Shown piece by piece: positions 1 to 12,200 of a stretch of DNA of 64,000 nucleotides. The translations under genes were made by a program, and so were the position numbers. Below the pieces are notes generated by a model. That model ran no database searches. It saw nothing but the letters and a program-made list of their open reading frames with translations, and was not told where the DNA came from. This DNA is from Arenicola marina. Its lineage: Eukaryota > Annelida > Polychaeta > Arenicolidae. The DNA lies in the NCBI GenBank assembly GCA_964019135.1, contig OZ025257.1, positions 18,007,971 through 18,071,970 of the forward strand, in the 5' to 3' direction. Positions within the stretch are counted from its first letter, which is position 1. Every line of letters begins with the position of its first letter.

Positions 1-1085
1 CTTACTCGATGGCCCATTCTTTACTCGATGGCCCACCCCTTACTTGGTGGCCCATCCCTTACTCGATGACCCATCCCTTACTCGATGGCTCATCCCTTAC
101 TCGATGACCCATCCCTTACTCGATGGCCCATCCCTTACTCGATGGCCCATCTCTTATTAGATGACCCATCCCTAAATCGATGACCCAACCCCTACTCGAT
201 GACACATCCCTTACTCGATGGCCAATAACTTACTCGATGATTCATCCCTTACTCGATGACCCATCTCTTCCTCGATGACTCATCCCTTACTCGATGACTC
301 ATCCCTTACTCGATGACCCATCCCTTACTCGATGACCCATCCCTTACTCGATGGCCCATCCTTTACTCGATGGCCCATCCCTTATTCGATGCCCCATCCC
401 TAAATCGATGACCCATCCCTTACTCGATGACACATCCCTTACTCGATGGCCAATAACTTACTCAATGACCCATCCCTTACTCGATGACCCATGCCTTATT
501 CGATGACCCATCTCTTACTCGATGACCCATTCCTTACTCGATGGCAAACAACTTACTCAATGACCCATCCCTTACTCGATGACCCATGCCTTATTCGATG
601 ACCCATCTCTTACTCGATGACCCATTCCTTATTCGATGGCCAACAACTTACTCAATGACCCATCCCTTACTCGATGAGCCATCAATTACTCGATGACCCA
701 TGCCTTATTCGATGACCCATCAATTACTCATCCCTTACTCGATTACCCATCCGTTAATCGATGACCCACTCCTTATTTGTCACTCGATGGCCTGCCCCTA
801 ACTCCATGACATATCCCTTACTCGACGACCGATCTGTCCGTTCAATAATGACCCACTCCTTATGTGTCCCTCGATGGTCTGTCCCTAACTCGATAGCATA
901 TCCCGTACTCGACGACCTATCCGTCAATCAATGACCTATCCCTTACTCGATGACACATCTCTTATTCTATGACCCATACCCAAATCGATGACCCATCCCT
1001 TACTCGATGACTCATCCCTTACTCGATGACCTATCCCTTATTCGATGACTCACCCCTAAATCGATGACCCATCCCCTACTCGCGT
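1..1085. repeat. 19-bp satellite array, cut by the left window edge
   Basis: About 55 head-to-tail copies of a 19-bp unit close to CTCGATGACCCATCCCTTA run from the first base to about 1085. Units differ mainly at GACCC/GGCCC/GACTC. A longer order is visible: the run containing 'cctaaatcgatg', 'gacacatccc' and 'ggccaataactta' near 168-235 recurs near 397-465 and in part near 540-660, so groups of about 12 units were amplified together. The right edge decays (750-960) with irregular spacing before a last regular block. There is no coding potential. Confidence 0.95.
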
Positions 1086-1339
1086 CATTAATAATTGAGC
1101 AATATGATTACCGTACAAAGGCGAAAACTTCGAACTGTTTTGTGCCAGTATATACGATTTATTGCTGCCTATCACGCACACTGATACACGTAAACACACT
1201 TCGTAACATAGAGACGGAGGGCTACAACGTAGATGGACTGCTATTAAGACACTGACGTGACATCATATAACACAAGAACGCGATCAATTCCGGTCAATCA
1301 GAATCAATCGATTGCGGCACACGGGACTACCGTGTAACG

Positions 1340-1645
1340 TGTGACGTCACGCAGTACGAAGCCCCCCATGTGACGTCACGAAGTGCGATGTCCCATGTGA
1401 CGTCACGAGGTACAACGCTCCCATGTGACGTCACGAGGTACAACGCTCCCATGTGACGTCACGAGATACGAAGCTCCCATGTGACGTCACGAGGTAAAAC
1501 GCTCGCATATGACGCCACGAACTACGAAGCTCTCGCGTGACGTCACAAAGTATGAAACTCCATGGGCGTCACGAAGTACAACGCCTGCATGTCAAGCAAC
1601 AAAAGTAGAGAGAGCCGGCGTCACAGAGAAGACCGTGACGTCACG
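1340..1645. repeat. 28-bp tandem repeat carrying CRE palindromes
   Basis: About ten units of 27-29 bp, each built around GTGACGTCACGAGGTA. The palindrome TGACGTCA is exact at 1342, 1371, 1398, 1426, 1454, 1482, 1538 and 1635, and degenerate near 1510 and 1566. The core spacing is almost constant at 28 bp. TGACGTCA is the consensus binding site of CREB/ATF bZIP factors (established knowledge). Any regulatory role here is inference, since no promoter or gene start is visible nearby. Confidence 0.85.
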
Positions 1646-4560
1646 CCAAATGTATTGTCTACAAGAGAAGAACTCCAATTCGTCGTTTAACAAGTACTCT
1701 TTTCCATGTTTAACGTGACGCCAGTAAACAGCAACACTGGGAGTTCGGAACCTCACCGAACACATAATTGATGTTATTATTGTATAAATACTAAATATAG
1801 AACCAATTAGGATGAGAAAATAATTGTGTCGCAGTTGATGATTAGCAATAGCCGACTACACATGTAGATTACGATTGCAGTCAGTAAATAACAATTGAGT
1901 ATGAATTAACACCACTGAAATTATTATTTTCATTATAACTTTCGCAATTCTATCAGCCAACATCTCACATATGCTAAATAAACGTACTCACGTCGACAAA
2001 TGAAACCAGAGATTATGTAAGATCTCTAATGAAACCGCGTGAATAAATGATCGTCATAACCTTAGTTCCCAAGTTTCACATTCACGAGACACCAATGGAA
2101 ACCAGTGTCACCACGGAATCACGTATCGCTAAGTCGCAGGCTGTACACCCTCAACACTCTTATCACCGACATGTGACAAGTAACCCAAAACGTAGCGTAA
2201 TAATTGTACAACTACATAAAAAATACCCATATGATGCGTATGCCGCATGACCCAGAAGGTCACGAATGAGTGCCAGTCACATTACTTTTACAAAAGTCAG
2301 AGGTCATATGCCAACAGGCAGTCGCATGTGTTTAGGCGCCCGCGTCAGCTTTCAACTTCAAGTGGCTTATCGGGAGGTCGAGGGAAGAGCCTCAAAAGGA
2401 ATGCAGAGGGGTTATATTGGAACAGCCACATATATAATCCTGGGTAGCACGTGGACAACAGATTTCTGCATTGCCGTTACCCGACCATAAGCAGAATTCA
2501 TGGGTAATACGATATGCATGGGGCATTGGTTTGAGTAGGAGATGGGTTTAGCCCAAGTCCCCCATATACTGCCCCAGCCTTTACCCTGGGAGTTTTGTGT
2601 ACACGAAGTTTCTGTGACAAGAGGTTCACGTTATTATTCAAGCATGTTATATCAAGTAACATTGCGTAACATCCGCAATAAAAAATCCCTCACAAAGTTC
2701 AGCAGTAAGTGTTCACACATCATTTGCATCAAATACGTACAACAAAATACAACTTCATTGAAGTTAGTTTAAATATTAGTTTAAAATATAAGGATGTATA
2801 ACAACAAACGACACGTTTTTTTCCCAACATAACCCGTGTTGTACGAGAGGCCATTTATCTTACAGGTATACCGTCTGCCTGGGGTCGGTTTATATACATG
2901 ATTTATTGAGGTAACCAGACATTAGATGAACTCACTGCGCACTGATGACTTGATTTTCCCTGACATTGCGAAGGAAAGCATTTCAATACGAAGAATAATA
3001 TTACGTCACTGGCTAATTAGATAATGATATGCGATCATAATACATCGCGCTTAACTTCAACCTATCATACTCTTATGTAGCGGTAAGCGATACACTGTCA
3101 ACCTTGAAAGTTTAGATATATTATGTTGCATGCATAAACAGAGCGATAGATGCCCTAATCATCTTGGTGTCTTCGTGTTCTGGGTGTTATGAATAGATCT
3201 GTCAGTTGCCCGCTATTACGACATGGATGGGCTGTGACAAATTCATTGTGTACAATGCAAACACAAGGCAAGGCACGAACGATATGAAACCGCAACATTG
3301 AGGTCATCAAATAACGTGAATAACGATGAGAGACAGAACAGAAAGAGGGGCGAGGAGGGGATGGCCGGTGGGAGCGAGTGTCTAGCGCTCAACTCGTGAA
3401 GGAATAGTTTTCCAAAGAATCGACAGAGTGGGATAATACTTAAGGCACTTGTAACCACTAAGTAAGATCAATACTAAGCGTTGCCATATATATATATACA
3501 GTATCTAAAGGTAGAGATTTCTTCAAAGGATGACTTACAGAGCCGAATATCAATACGAATACGATGCGACAAACAACAAAACTAGTTTAACGGGAATCAG
3601 GTCTTCAATCAGTATTCAGTTAACGAAATATTAAATGTATCATAACTTACAGCAGGAGCACAACGTGGTCAACAATAAGAGATTGATAAGCAAATAATAA
3701 TTAACAAATAACTTTTTCTAGGACTACACATGAAACGACCTTGCAACCAGTAACGAAAAATGAAGTGTTCGACACGACAATACACATTTAGTGTATCCAT
3801 GTAAACCATCAGTGCCAACTTCATTCTAAGTGAGATTAATCTGCGTAAGCAGAATGCACGTGTTGAAACACTGTCGCAATTTCCAGACTCCGTTAATACG
3901 AGACAAACGTTTACCGCATAAACCGATAACATACTACAAATAAGATAATTAACAACCTACGCCTGGGCCTATTGTAATGCTGTTTGCATGTGGCCGACCT
4001 CTACAGATCCATAGCTATTCCCCGGGGGAATCCGTATAAAGTGGCGATAATGGGGAATACTTATATAGTCGCTGTTAGACAGCGTGACGCATGCCACGCC
4101 GATCAAGTGACAGTGCAATGGTCGGAATGATTGTGTTGTCGTCAGGTCCTGTATGACTCGCTATGGCGAGGTCTGCTCGCGTCTGTCATTGTGCGAGTGT
4201 GTGGGTATGGGTGGGGCGGAGGGAGGGGGGGATATGGATCAGATCCCCGGGTGTGTCCCCTACCTCCTGCTCCTGAACGTAAGCAAGACGTGTAAGTCTC
4301 CAGCCCGCACACACGCATACACACATCAGCCATGGTGAGATTAACACTCCGCCACCCCCTCCCCCCCGACAATCTCGCCAAACGACGTCACTGACTGAGC
4401 GACTCTGGAACGCTTAGTCCCAGAACTGATCCAGATGTACAAAGTCTACATACCAGACAAAGGCCATCCATGATTTGTTTTGGCTCCCGAGATTTGTACT
4501 GGCCACCATGATGTCTCACACACGTAATTAAATATGGACTAATTAAATATGGCGCTGATG
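1646..4560. other. No gene recognised; AT-rich intergenic DNA
   Basis: Short open frames are present but none resembles a known protein or has convincing splice context. A (TA)n run lies near 3488-3500. The GC-rich pocket at 4190-4380 has unconnected open frames on both strands. Nothing else is supported. Confidence 0.5.
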
Positions 4561-4566
4561 CGATAA

Positions 4567-4852
4567 ATATCATATATTATATACAGTTTGACGCATGTTA
4601 AACAAGCCTTCATCCATATATTATACAGTGTGACGCATGTTAAACAAGCCTTAATCCATATATTATACAGTTTGACGCATGCTAAACAAACCTTAATCCA
4701 TATATTATACAGTTTGAAGCATGCATGTTAAACAAGCCTTCGTGCATATTTTATACCGTTGGCGCATGTTAAACAAGCCTTCATCCACACCTTATACAGT
4801 TTGATGCATGTTCAACAAGCCTTCGTCCATATTTGATACAATTAAACAAACG
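4567..4852. repeat. 42-bp tandem repeat, about 6.5 units
   Basis: The unit is close to CATATATTATACAGTTTGAC followed by GCATGTTAAACAAGCCTTAA. Units are 80-95% alike by eye. One carries a 4-bp GCAT duplication (near 4715), and the last copies decay into flanking DNA. No function is evident. Confidence 0.85.
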
Positions 4853-5648
4853 TGCGACGATCTATCTTATTGTATATACACATTCCAAGAACACGGCCCT
4901 AAATACTACCTATATATATATATGTCCGCTTGTTTACTAAGATACATATACACGAGTTTTAAGGCCTGTGGGCAATGACCTTAGAGTTTGGCAACCCTGC
5001 AAGAACCCGGGCTGACAGCCACATAGAGGTTAGTACCGTATCCACCCCAGTTGGTGAGGGTGCGGGGGAGAGGCGAAGAGGGGCGTGCGGCGGGAGGGGG
5101 GGGGGGGAAGGAACGCTGTATCATTGCGCATCACAAAACTTGAGTCTCGACAATAAATGCTTCTCCCACTACAACACCTGGTCCTAAACGCCGTAAGACA
5201 CGATCTGGTTCAAACGCTAATATGTTTGACGCATTGGTAGGTTGAGCAAATCAAGGCACGCCGTGTGCGAATGGACAACCACCTACTTGTATAACCCACA
5301 CGGTATCGTCATTATAACTCTATAAAAACAAGCAGCAATTCTGCTAGGGTCAACAATTAAATCTTTTTGTTTTACACAAACAAGTATGTATCCAATATCC
5401 GAATGAGACGGGTGTGATCACTGGCCAAGTCTGTACTGGTGGGCCACTCCCGAAGGCATTATAGACCTCACTACCGGCTATCAGTTGACTTCAAGACTAT
5501 CCAGAGCGGTGTCAATCCCACCTGCAGGAGTAGCGGCGCGCCTGGTGTCCCAGACCGCAGGCGGGCTCCAGGGGATGCCACTATATGGTCTGGTAGTCGA
5601 GGTTCTAGAGAGGCATAGAGTTAATAATAGATTAGGTGTAGCTTAAGT
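4853..5648. other. Unassigned DNA downstream of the receptor gene
   Basis: Contains a poly-G tract (5095-5107) and a short TA run (4912-4922), with no recognisable coding exon. On the minus strand this is 3' of the nuclear-receptor stop codon. I did not see a canonical AATAAA (TTTATT on the plus strand) within the first kilobase, so the transcript end is not located. Confidence 0.4.
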
Positions 5649-5649
5649 A

Positions 5650-6079
5650 ACTGAGATAGAGCTCTTGTGAGGTCTTTACTTGGACTCGTAACTGAGGAAG
5701 AGCTCTTGCTATGTCTCTTCTTGGCCTCATAACTGAGGTAGAGCTCTTGCCATGTCTCTACTTCGCCTCATAACTGAGGTAGAGCTCTTGCTATGTCTCT
5801 ACTTGACGTCATAACTGAGGTAGAGCTCTTGCGATGTCCCTACTTGGCTTCGTAACTGAGGTAGAGCTCTTGCGATGTCTCTACTTGGCTTCGTAAGTGA
5901 GGTAGAGCTCTTGCGATGTCTCTAATTGGTCTCATAACTGATGTAGAGCTCTTGCGATGTCTCTACTGGGTCTCAAAACTGATGTAGAGCTCTTGCGACG
6001 TCTCTAATTGGCTTCGTAACTGAGGTAGAGCTCTTGCGATGTTTCTAATTGGTCGCGTAACTGAGGTAGAGCTCCTGCC
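5650..6079. repeat. 41-bp minisatellite overlapping the receptor stop codon
   Basis: About ten units of 41 bp share the core CGTAACTGAGGTAGAGCTCT; successive cores at 5851 and 5892 are exactly 41 bp apart. The last unit (6052-6079) lies inside the final exon of the minus-strand nuclear receptor and encodes its last residues (ELYLSYAT). The stop codon (5'-TAG on the minus strand, 6045-6047) sits in the neighbouring unit. The array then continues as the presumed 3' UTR. Either the coding end seeded the array or the array has been recruited as coding sequence. Confidence 0.9.
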
Positions 6080-6208
6080 AGAGCTGGCCAAAGTTCACAT
6101 CCGGGTGTTCCTGCTGAGCCAAGATGGCGATGTCATTGTGCTCCAGGCTGGAGCGCTGGAGTTCTGGAAGACGCGCCAGGAGGAAGACGCCGCGATTGGG
6201 ATCCTTAG
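6045..6208 (-). CDS. 2DBD-NR coding exon 9: LBD helices 10-12, AF-2 and stop
   Basis: Acceptor GTTGCAG, then (A)KDPNRGVFLLARLPELQRSS, LEHNDIAILAQQEHPDVNFG and QLWQELYLSYATN-stop. LLARLPELQ is the helix 10/11 dimer motif. LWQELY fits the AF-2 core (two hydrophobic, x, Glu, two hydrophobic) that recruits coactivators. The last ~9 codons are homologous to the 41-bp minisatellite just downstream. Confidence 0.93.
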
Positions 6209-9200
6209 CTGCAACACCAGGCACACAAACCAAATTAAACAACCACATCATTGACCAAATTGTACTTGTTGCAAAATGCTAAATTCTGGCACCCATCATA
6301 AAAAGAGTTGATAACTCATTCATTATTTGGGTGCTGCAAAAGCAGCAATGATATTGCTCCTACCGTCTGTGTATTCCAGGAAGCTGGCTGTAAATTCTTC
6401 CTGGAGCGCCATAACACGACTTGGTTGGACAAGCCCCAGGGCGTCTGGAATATATTTATTATAAATTCAGCATTATTTGTTAATCTTTGCCCGGACGATG
6501 CCAGTTTTAAATTTTACAAATAAAAGTTATGAGAATTTAGTGAAATGATCCCCAGTATTTAACAATATGGCACCACTAATACGCTGATATAAGGCAAATT
6601 TGAAGGGAATAATATGCATGATATCATTCGAGTCAATTTATAATAAGGAGCATTTGAACAAGCGTTGTCAGCATAAGTTTGTAGTGTGCTTCTCAGACAT
6701 GCCAACTTGGGATTTCTTTTTGGTTACCATACACATAAATGGGCATATCTATTAAATACCCGATGCAACGGAAAATAAAAATATGTATCAAAGCAAATAT
6801 GAGCTCCTGTGGGTCAAAGACATCTCTAACAACAACTGGTAAAAGTAACATATGTGTAAAACGATTACTTTGGGATTCTACAAGGCAAGACAAATGGCTA
6901 CACTAGGGTGAGTGGTACATTTTGTCCAGCGATTCCAACGCAACACCAACGAAAAGGATCGGGGACTAGGTAAACGGGTGCAGACTCTGCATCTGGCCCT
7001 ACTTCTTGATTTAGATGTATCCTTTTGAGCTCTCATCCAGTACAAAACGTCATACCTCGGACCAAGGATCTTAATACGACAATGCTTAAAAGTGTGGAAC
7101 AAGTAAATAAAATGTGATTATTGTCAAAATGAGAACAATAACGGTTGAGTTTTCCCATATATCTGGAGGTAGATGTTTCCATATCTGTCAAGTAAACGTT
7201 AGGGCAAACACAAGGTCAAGGAGACCGGACTTCACATCACCCTACTATCCCTAGTCACGTACTTCTCGAATGTGGCGGGGTGACAGACAGATGGCAATCA
7301 TTTTCTGTCGTGATATCAAATGTGAAACAAATACTTTTCATCTTGTGCCATCACGGTATCTTATTCGGCCGCCTTGAGGTGAGGTAAATGTTATATTTTG
7401 ACAAGGGAGTAAAATGTGGTGATGCCTCTCATTTTGGTACCCTGTGAAATTAAGTGAATCCTGCCTGTATCTTTTTTGCTGCAACCTGTCACCTGTAACC
7501 CCATAGTCTCCTTACCTCGCGACAAGTCCTCTGTTTACTTTATGTAGTCTGTTTAACTTGTCGATTAATATTTGGGACGGCACTGGCCGATTTGCAACAT
7601 TTTGGGGGATATTTATCTCCCGGGGCGGCCATGTTTGTTGTTGCTCGCGCTCAGCCTCGTTTTGGCTATTATGTAAATTAGAGAGGTGTTGTTTCCTCGC
7701 TGCCATCAAAGTAACATTTGATAATAATAATACGGCGGTTTCTGGTATGATTGCCTCAGAATAACGGTTGCGTCAATTTTTTAATGAAAGCCTGTAACTG
7801 ACTTTTTTATATTTTATGCTGCTAAGTCAAGGGGAAGAGATAAACGGATTTTATCACGCGGGGAGGTGGTCATTTACGCAAATCTGTGCATTGGGAACGC
7901 CTCGATAGGGAATCCCCAGTGGATGACGCAGATCTCATGGAAACCTCGCGCGTTACCTAAGGAAGGACGCTTGTCGTCTTGCGATTTTAGACTTTGGAAG
8001 GGAACTGACCTCGACCAAGTGACCGCCGACTCACCGGTAGGAGCTTAAGACAAGTTGTAGATCTATGTATATTTTAATAAGCTTATATCGAGTAGAGTCT
8101 GATAAAAGACTAACTCGAAATAATGAAACTCTACTCCCGGCGTTTGTTGACCGCACAGGCCGCAACGGAAACTCTCCGGACAAAACGAAACGAAATTTCC
8201 CGTTTACAAGAAAATAATCACTGATTCGAAAAAGAAAAAAACTTTCTGTGTGAACTTCAAATCAGGGCCTAATAAGTGTATGTCAACTCACGTTTCCTGA
8301 GACACTTGCAAATAAACTACAGCTTGCCAGGCAGTAGCGGATCACTTTTGTCTAAGAAGTGATCGAGAATGTTTTCTGACGAGCTGGCGCATCATTCTTT
8401 TCAGAAATGCAGGCTCTTTTCATGTGTAGCGAACTTGATCATTCTCCGGCAACAACCTGTCTAAAAATTGTCCATGTTGTAGGGTACTAACTTACTGTAT
8501 TAGGCAGTAACGGATCACTTTAGGCAGTAGCGGATCACACCATCTTGCGGCCTGTTTTGACAGTAAACAGGTGTCTCAAAAATACGAAATCAGGTTGTCG
8601 ACGATTTAATATGGCACATAGTTTATAGTTTGGTAAAATAATTCATAGCTTATTTTGACATTTTCGGAGCCGTACTGCTACTGATATGGGACCAATGATT
8701 CATGCCATGCCACCTGGCAGTCAAGCTTGCCGGTAAAGCTTGGCGGCAAAGACGTGCGTCACTGATCCGCTACTGCCGAGAAAGCAGATAACGCACATTG
8801 GATGACAACAGCAATTCTGCTTCATGGAGGGATCTGATTATCTTTATGAAGGTTCATGGTAAGTTATATATACAGCTATGTTGAAATGGAAGTTGCTGTT
8901 TCGCACGAGAACTAGCGGAGCAAAGAGCTCGCTAACGGAGGAAGTGCATTTGAGGTAAAAATGAATGTAAACATTGGTAGAACCTCGTGTTTTTGGACTA
9001 ATTTCAAGTCGGTTGGTAATTATCTTTGAAATAAGTTCTAATTTATTACATTTAGTGGCTTTTAATAGAAACGATTCAAAATGAACAGCGAAGTGATCCG
9101 CTACTGCCTGTGATCCGTTACTGCCCGACAAGCTGTATAAGCAAATGTTGCTTTGCTGTAATTCGAAGCAGCCAATCGGCTTGATGGCGCCATTCACTAT

Positions 9201-12200
9201 TTACTGTGACGTCACTGGGCGATACCATTTACATCTTTGTAGGGGGTCATAGGTTTGAATTCCTTTGTAGTGTTTTATCATTAACTCTGTTTTTAAGCAT
9301 TGACGTATACCTAAAGTGACCCACAGGGAACTTGAAATCAGTTTAGTATCAATTAAGGCTAAACTTAGATTCATTGCGCCTCCTGCAAAAGTGGGTACAG
9401 CAGATCAACCATTACCCCCTGACCATTGCATTCAACCTCGGTACCCTCGTCAAATGACGCGATGGACTTTGCCAACCTGACCTAGATTTTGAACCAATCA
9501 GGTGGCAGTTGGATGACCTTTACATTTGCGCGACTGACAAGAGAACGATAAAAACAACATCGTCTGCTCTATTAAATAGCATGGCAGGGCATGTACTGTG
9601 AGGATAGGAATCGAACTGCAGATCGGATAAACAATTGTTCAGATAGGCCCCAGTTCATAGGTAAGGGATATGGATAGAATTCGTCCTCAACTCGTAGAGT
9701 AAACAAATAATTCGCAAAATTCGATGTCCGGAGAGTTTCCGTTTTGTCTCTGTTCCCGTAACCAAGGCATCGGGTTGCGGCGGAGAAACCATCGGGTTGC
9801 GGATCGGAGAAATACCACAGGATTTCTGTGTTCGCCACATGGCGATGGGGTATGAAAGGAGACATCGACTGGCATCCAGGAGGATAGGCCATTTCAGGAC
9901 GAATTCATTCGAGAGCTTATCCTTCGCCAATCGGTTAGTGCCCCATCTGCATCCTATGCCTACCGCCCCCCCCCCCCCTTCCTTTTGTTATTAACCACGA
10001 TGCCGACGACCGATGATCATGATGACCAAGACGACGTCATGATGTCATGATGAGCGGATCCGATGTTACGATGACAGCCTCAGTTGATGTCTCCTGGCCT
10101 CCCCTGGCTGAAGTCCCACTAACTTAACCCTCTTTGTCTCTTCTACACCATTTCCTCTGTCACATCTCTCACCCACCACTCCCTCTGTAACTATAATGTA
10201 GGACACTGGGCGTAGCATCACCATGATCAGTACTGGTTAATATTTCGGTTTTGTTTTAAACCCAGTTTCATAGCATAGAGTCTACTGTGTATAGAGGGGT
10301 CCGTATTGTGGGAATTGATTTATACTATTTCTGATTGAAATAAGTAAAATTTAATTGAAACTAATGACATATGCCATGCACCGGTATCAGTATTCTATTA
10401 TTGTTTGTTAAGTAGTTTATGCCACAGTAGGGGCCGGGTGTGCATTTAGATAGTTTGCTTTTAAATTTCCCCTTACGTACCTGCCTTTAAAGCAATATAC
10501 TTACATGCGCCATCTTAGATCTTTTACACTTTACGGTCAAGACTAAATGTATCTTAAAATTATGATGCATATTAATTTCAGTGGGTCTGTAAAACAACAA
10601 TTTTAACATAAAACTAATGGTTTTCGCGCACGGACATCCCAGCGAGCCGCGGTCGACATCACACAGAATACCTAAGGGGCCTCAATAAAATGCGGAATAC
10701 CTGCGGAATACCTGCGAAATTTTGCAGAATACTGCGAAAAACTTCGGAATTTCCGCCGCGAAGAAGTTTTCTGAAGTTTTCCAAATTCGCTCTCTCCGGA
10801 TAGCCACGGGCTTTCAGGATTTTAAATTCAAGACAGAATATACTTATTTGACATGGAGAGGAGGTTGGTAGAACAAAAATTACGGAATATATTGCTTTAA
10901 CTTAAATAGATCTAATTGCTGCTATTGGTGGCAGACTGCTTTGTCAAATAGTTTTATTACCGTGTTTCTTCTCTTTTAAAAGTTATTATTTGTCTGAACA
11001 AAGCCGGTCGTTGCTGTCTCCAAATCATGACAGACTTTACCCTCCAGAACAGATACACAACTCGTGCTGCCTCTAGTGGGCCGTTTCGCAGTTAACTGGT
11101 GAATTATGCTTCCTTCTAGTTGGGCTATTAGGTAACAATTTGTAACAACGGTGCGACGACAAGGTATTGCCTGGGGCAGACAGCGACACGGGCTTGCCGT
11201 GGTGCTCCAATACAACTCACCCGAGGACACAAAGGCCATGAGAGCGCAGAGAAATCCGATTTCCAGTTCATCCATGTCCATCGCTTTCATGCGCCTCATG
11301 ATGTTGAAGTGCGAACCGAGTCGCTGGAACACGGGAAACCGCGTCATGAAGAGTTCCCGCTCGAAGGCCGTGTTACTCATGAAGGTCGTCGGTCCCCGCT
11401 CCATGTCGTAGAACTGGGAGTAGTAGATCAGGGAGATCGGGTAGACAGAGGTCTTCACCAGCAACATCTGGTCATCGATGTCTACCAGACGAAATCCTGA
11501 CCATCGGGGAGAAAATAAGAGACACTTTTGGTGTCATTGTCATTGTGGAATGATTATTCATTCAAAGAAACAAACCAATCCGCGATATCGCTTCGCGACT
11601 CTAAATGATACACAATATTCATAATGGCATGTCTCGGTTCTCATACTAAATGAGAGGAGATATTCCAAAAGTTTCGATTTAAACTCCCAATAATCGTCAG
11701 GGTTCCTGATGAGGGCTTACCAGAGAAATAAAGCAGGTCTTGTTGTTTACCTGGAAGATGCTTGACAAAGCGAAGAATGTGAAGAGCGTTGTGGCTGAAG
11801 GACATAAAAGCCAGGTGCCATACGGAGGCCAGATCATCCTCGTCCACCTTGTAACTCTCCATCTCGGCAGGCTGATCAAACAAAACACAAAGAAACATAA
11901 ATAAAATGAGGTATAATTTCACCTCCTCCTCCACACGTTATACACTATATACATTTCCTTTTCCAGACTAAAAAAACAAAATTCACACCGTCCAGTGTTT
12001 AGTTCCTCCTCCGCAGTTAATAATTCATTCAAATGCATTTATAAACTGAAATGACCGCTTCCATCTCTTTCATTGCATATACCGCTTTGTACAATGCCAG
12101 AGATCGGGAGAAAGCCAGGCTCTGGAGGCTTACAGACACAGCCAGAGGCCTGGGGGAAGGCAGGCTCTGGAGGCTTACAGACACAGCCAGAGATCTGGGG

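Larger units (their letters stand above)
6445..11220 (-). other. Intron 7 of the 2DBD-NR (4.8 kb)
   Basis: Contains a TA-flanked MITE (8320-9135), a TTAA-flanked MITE (10491-10896) and a short C tract (9967-9977). No additional LBD exon was found in it, and none is needed because exon 7 and exon 8 phases already match. Confidence 0.75.

Noticed and set aside
1-1645. CRISPR-like array
   Set aside because: Units are directly adjacent without unique spacers, and the genome is an animal's.
8844-9197. 117-residue minus-strand open frame in intron 7
   Set aside because: Lies across a MITE end, has no recognisable domain, and the receptor exons on both sides already join in phase.
9572-9994. Overlapping short frames on both strands
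   Set aside because: Mutually overlapping, no domains, inside receptor intron 7.
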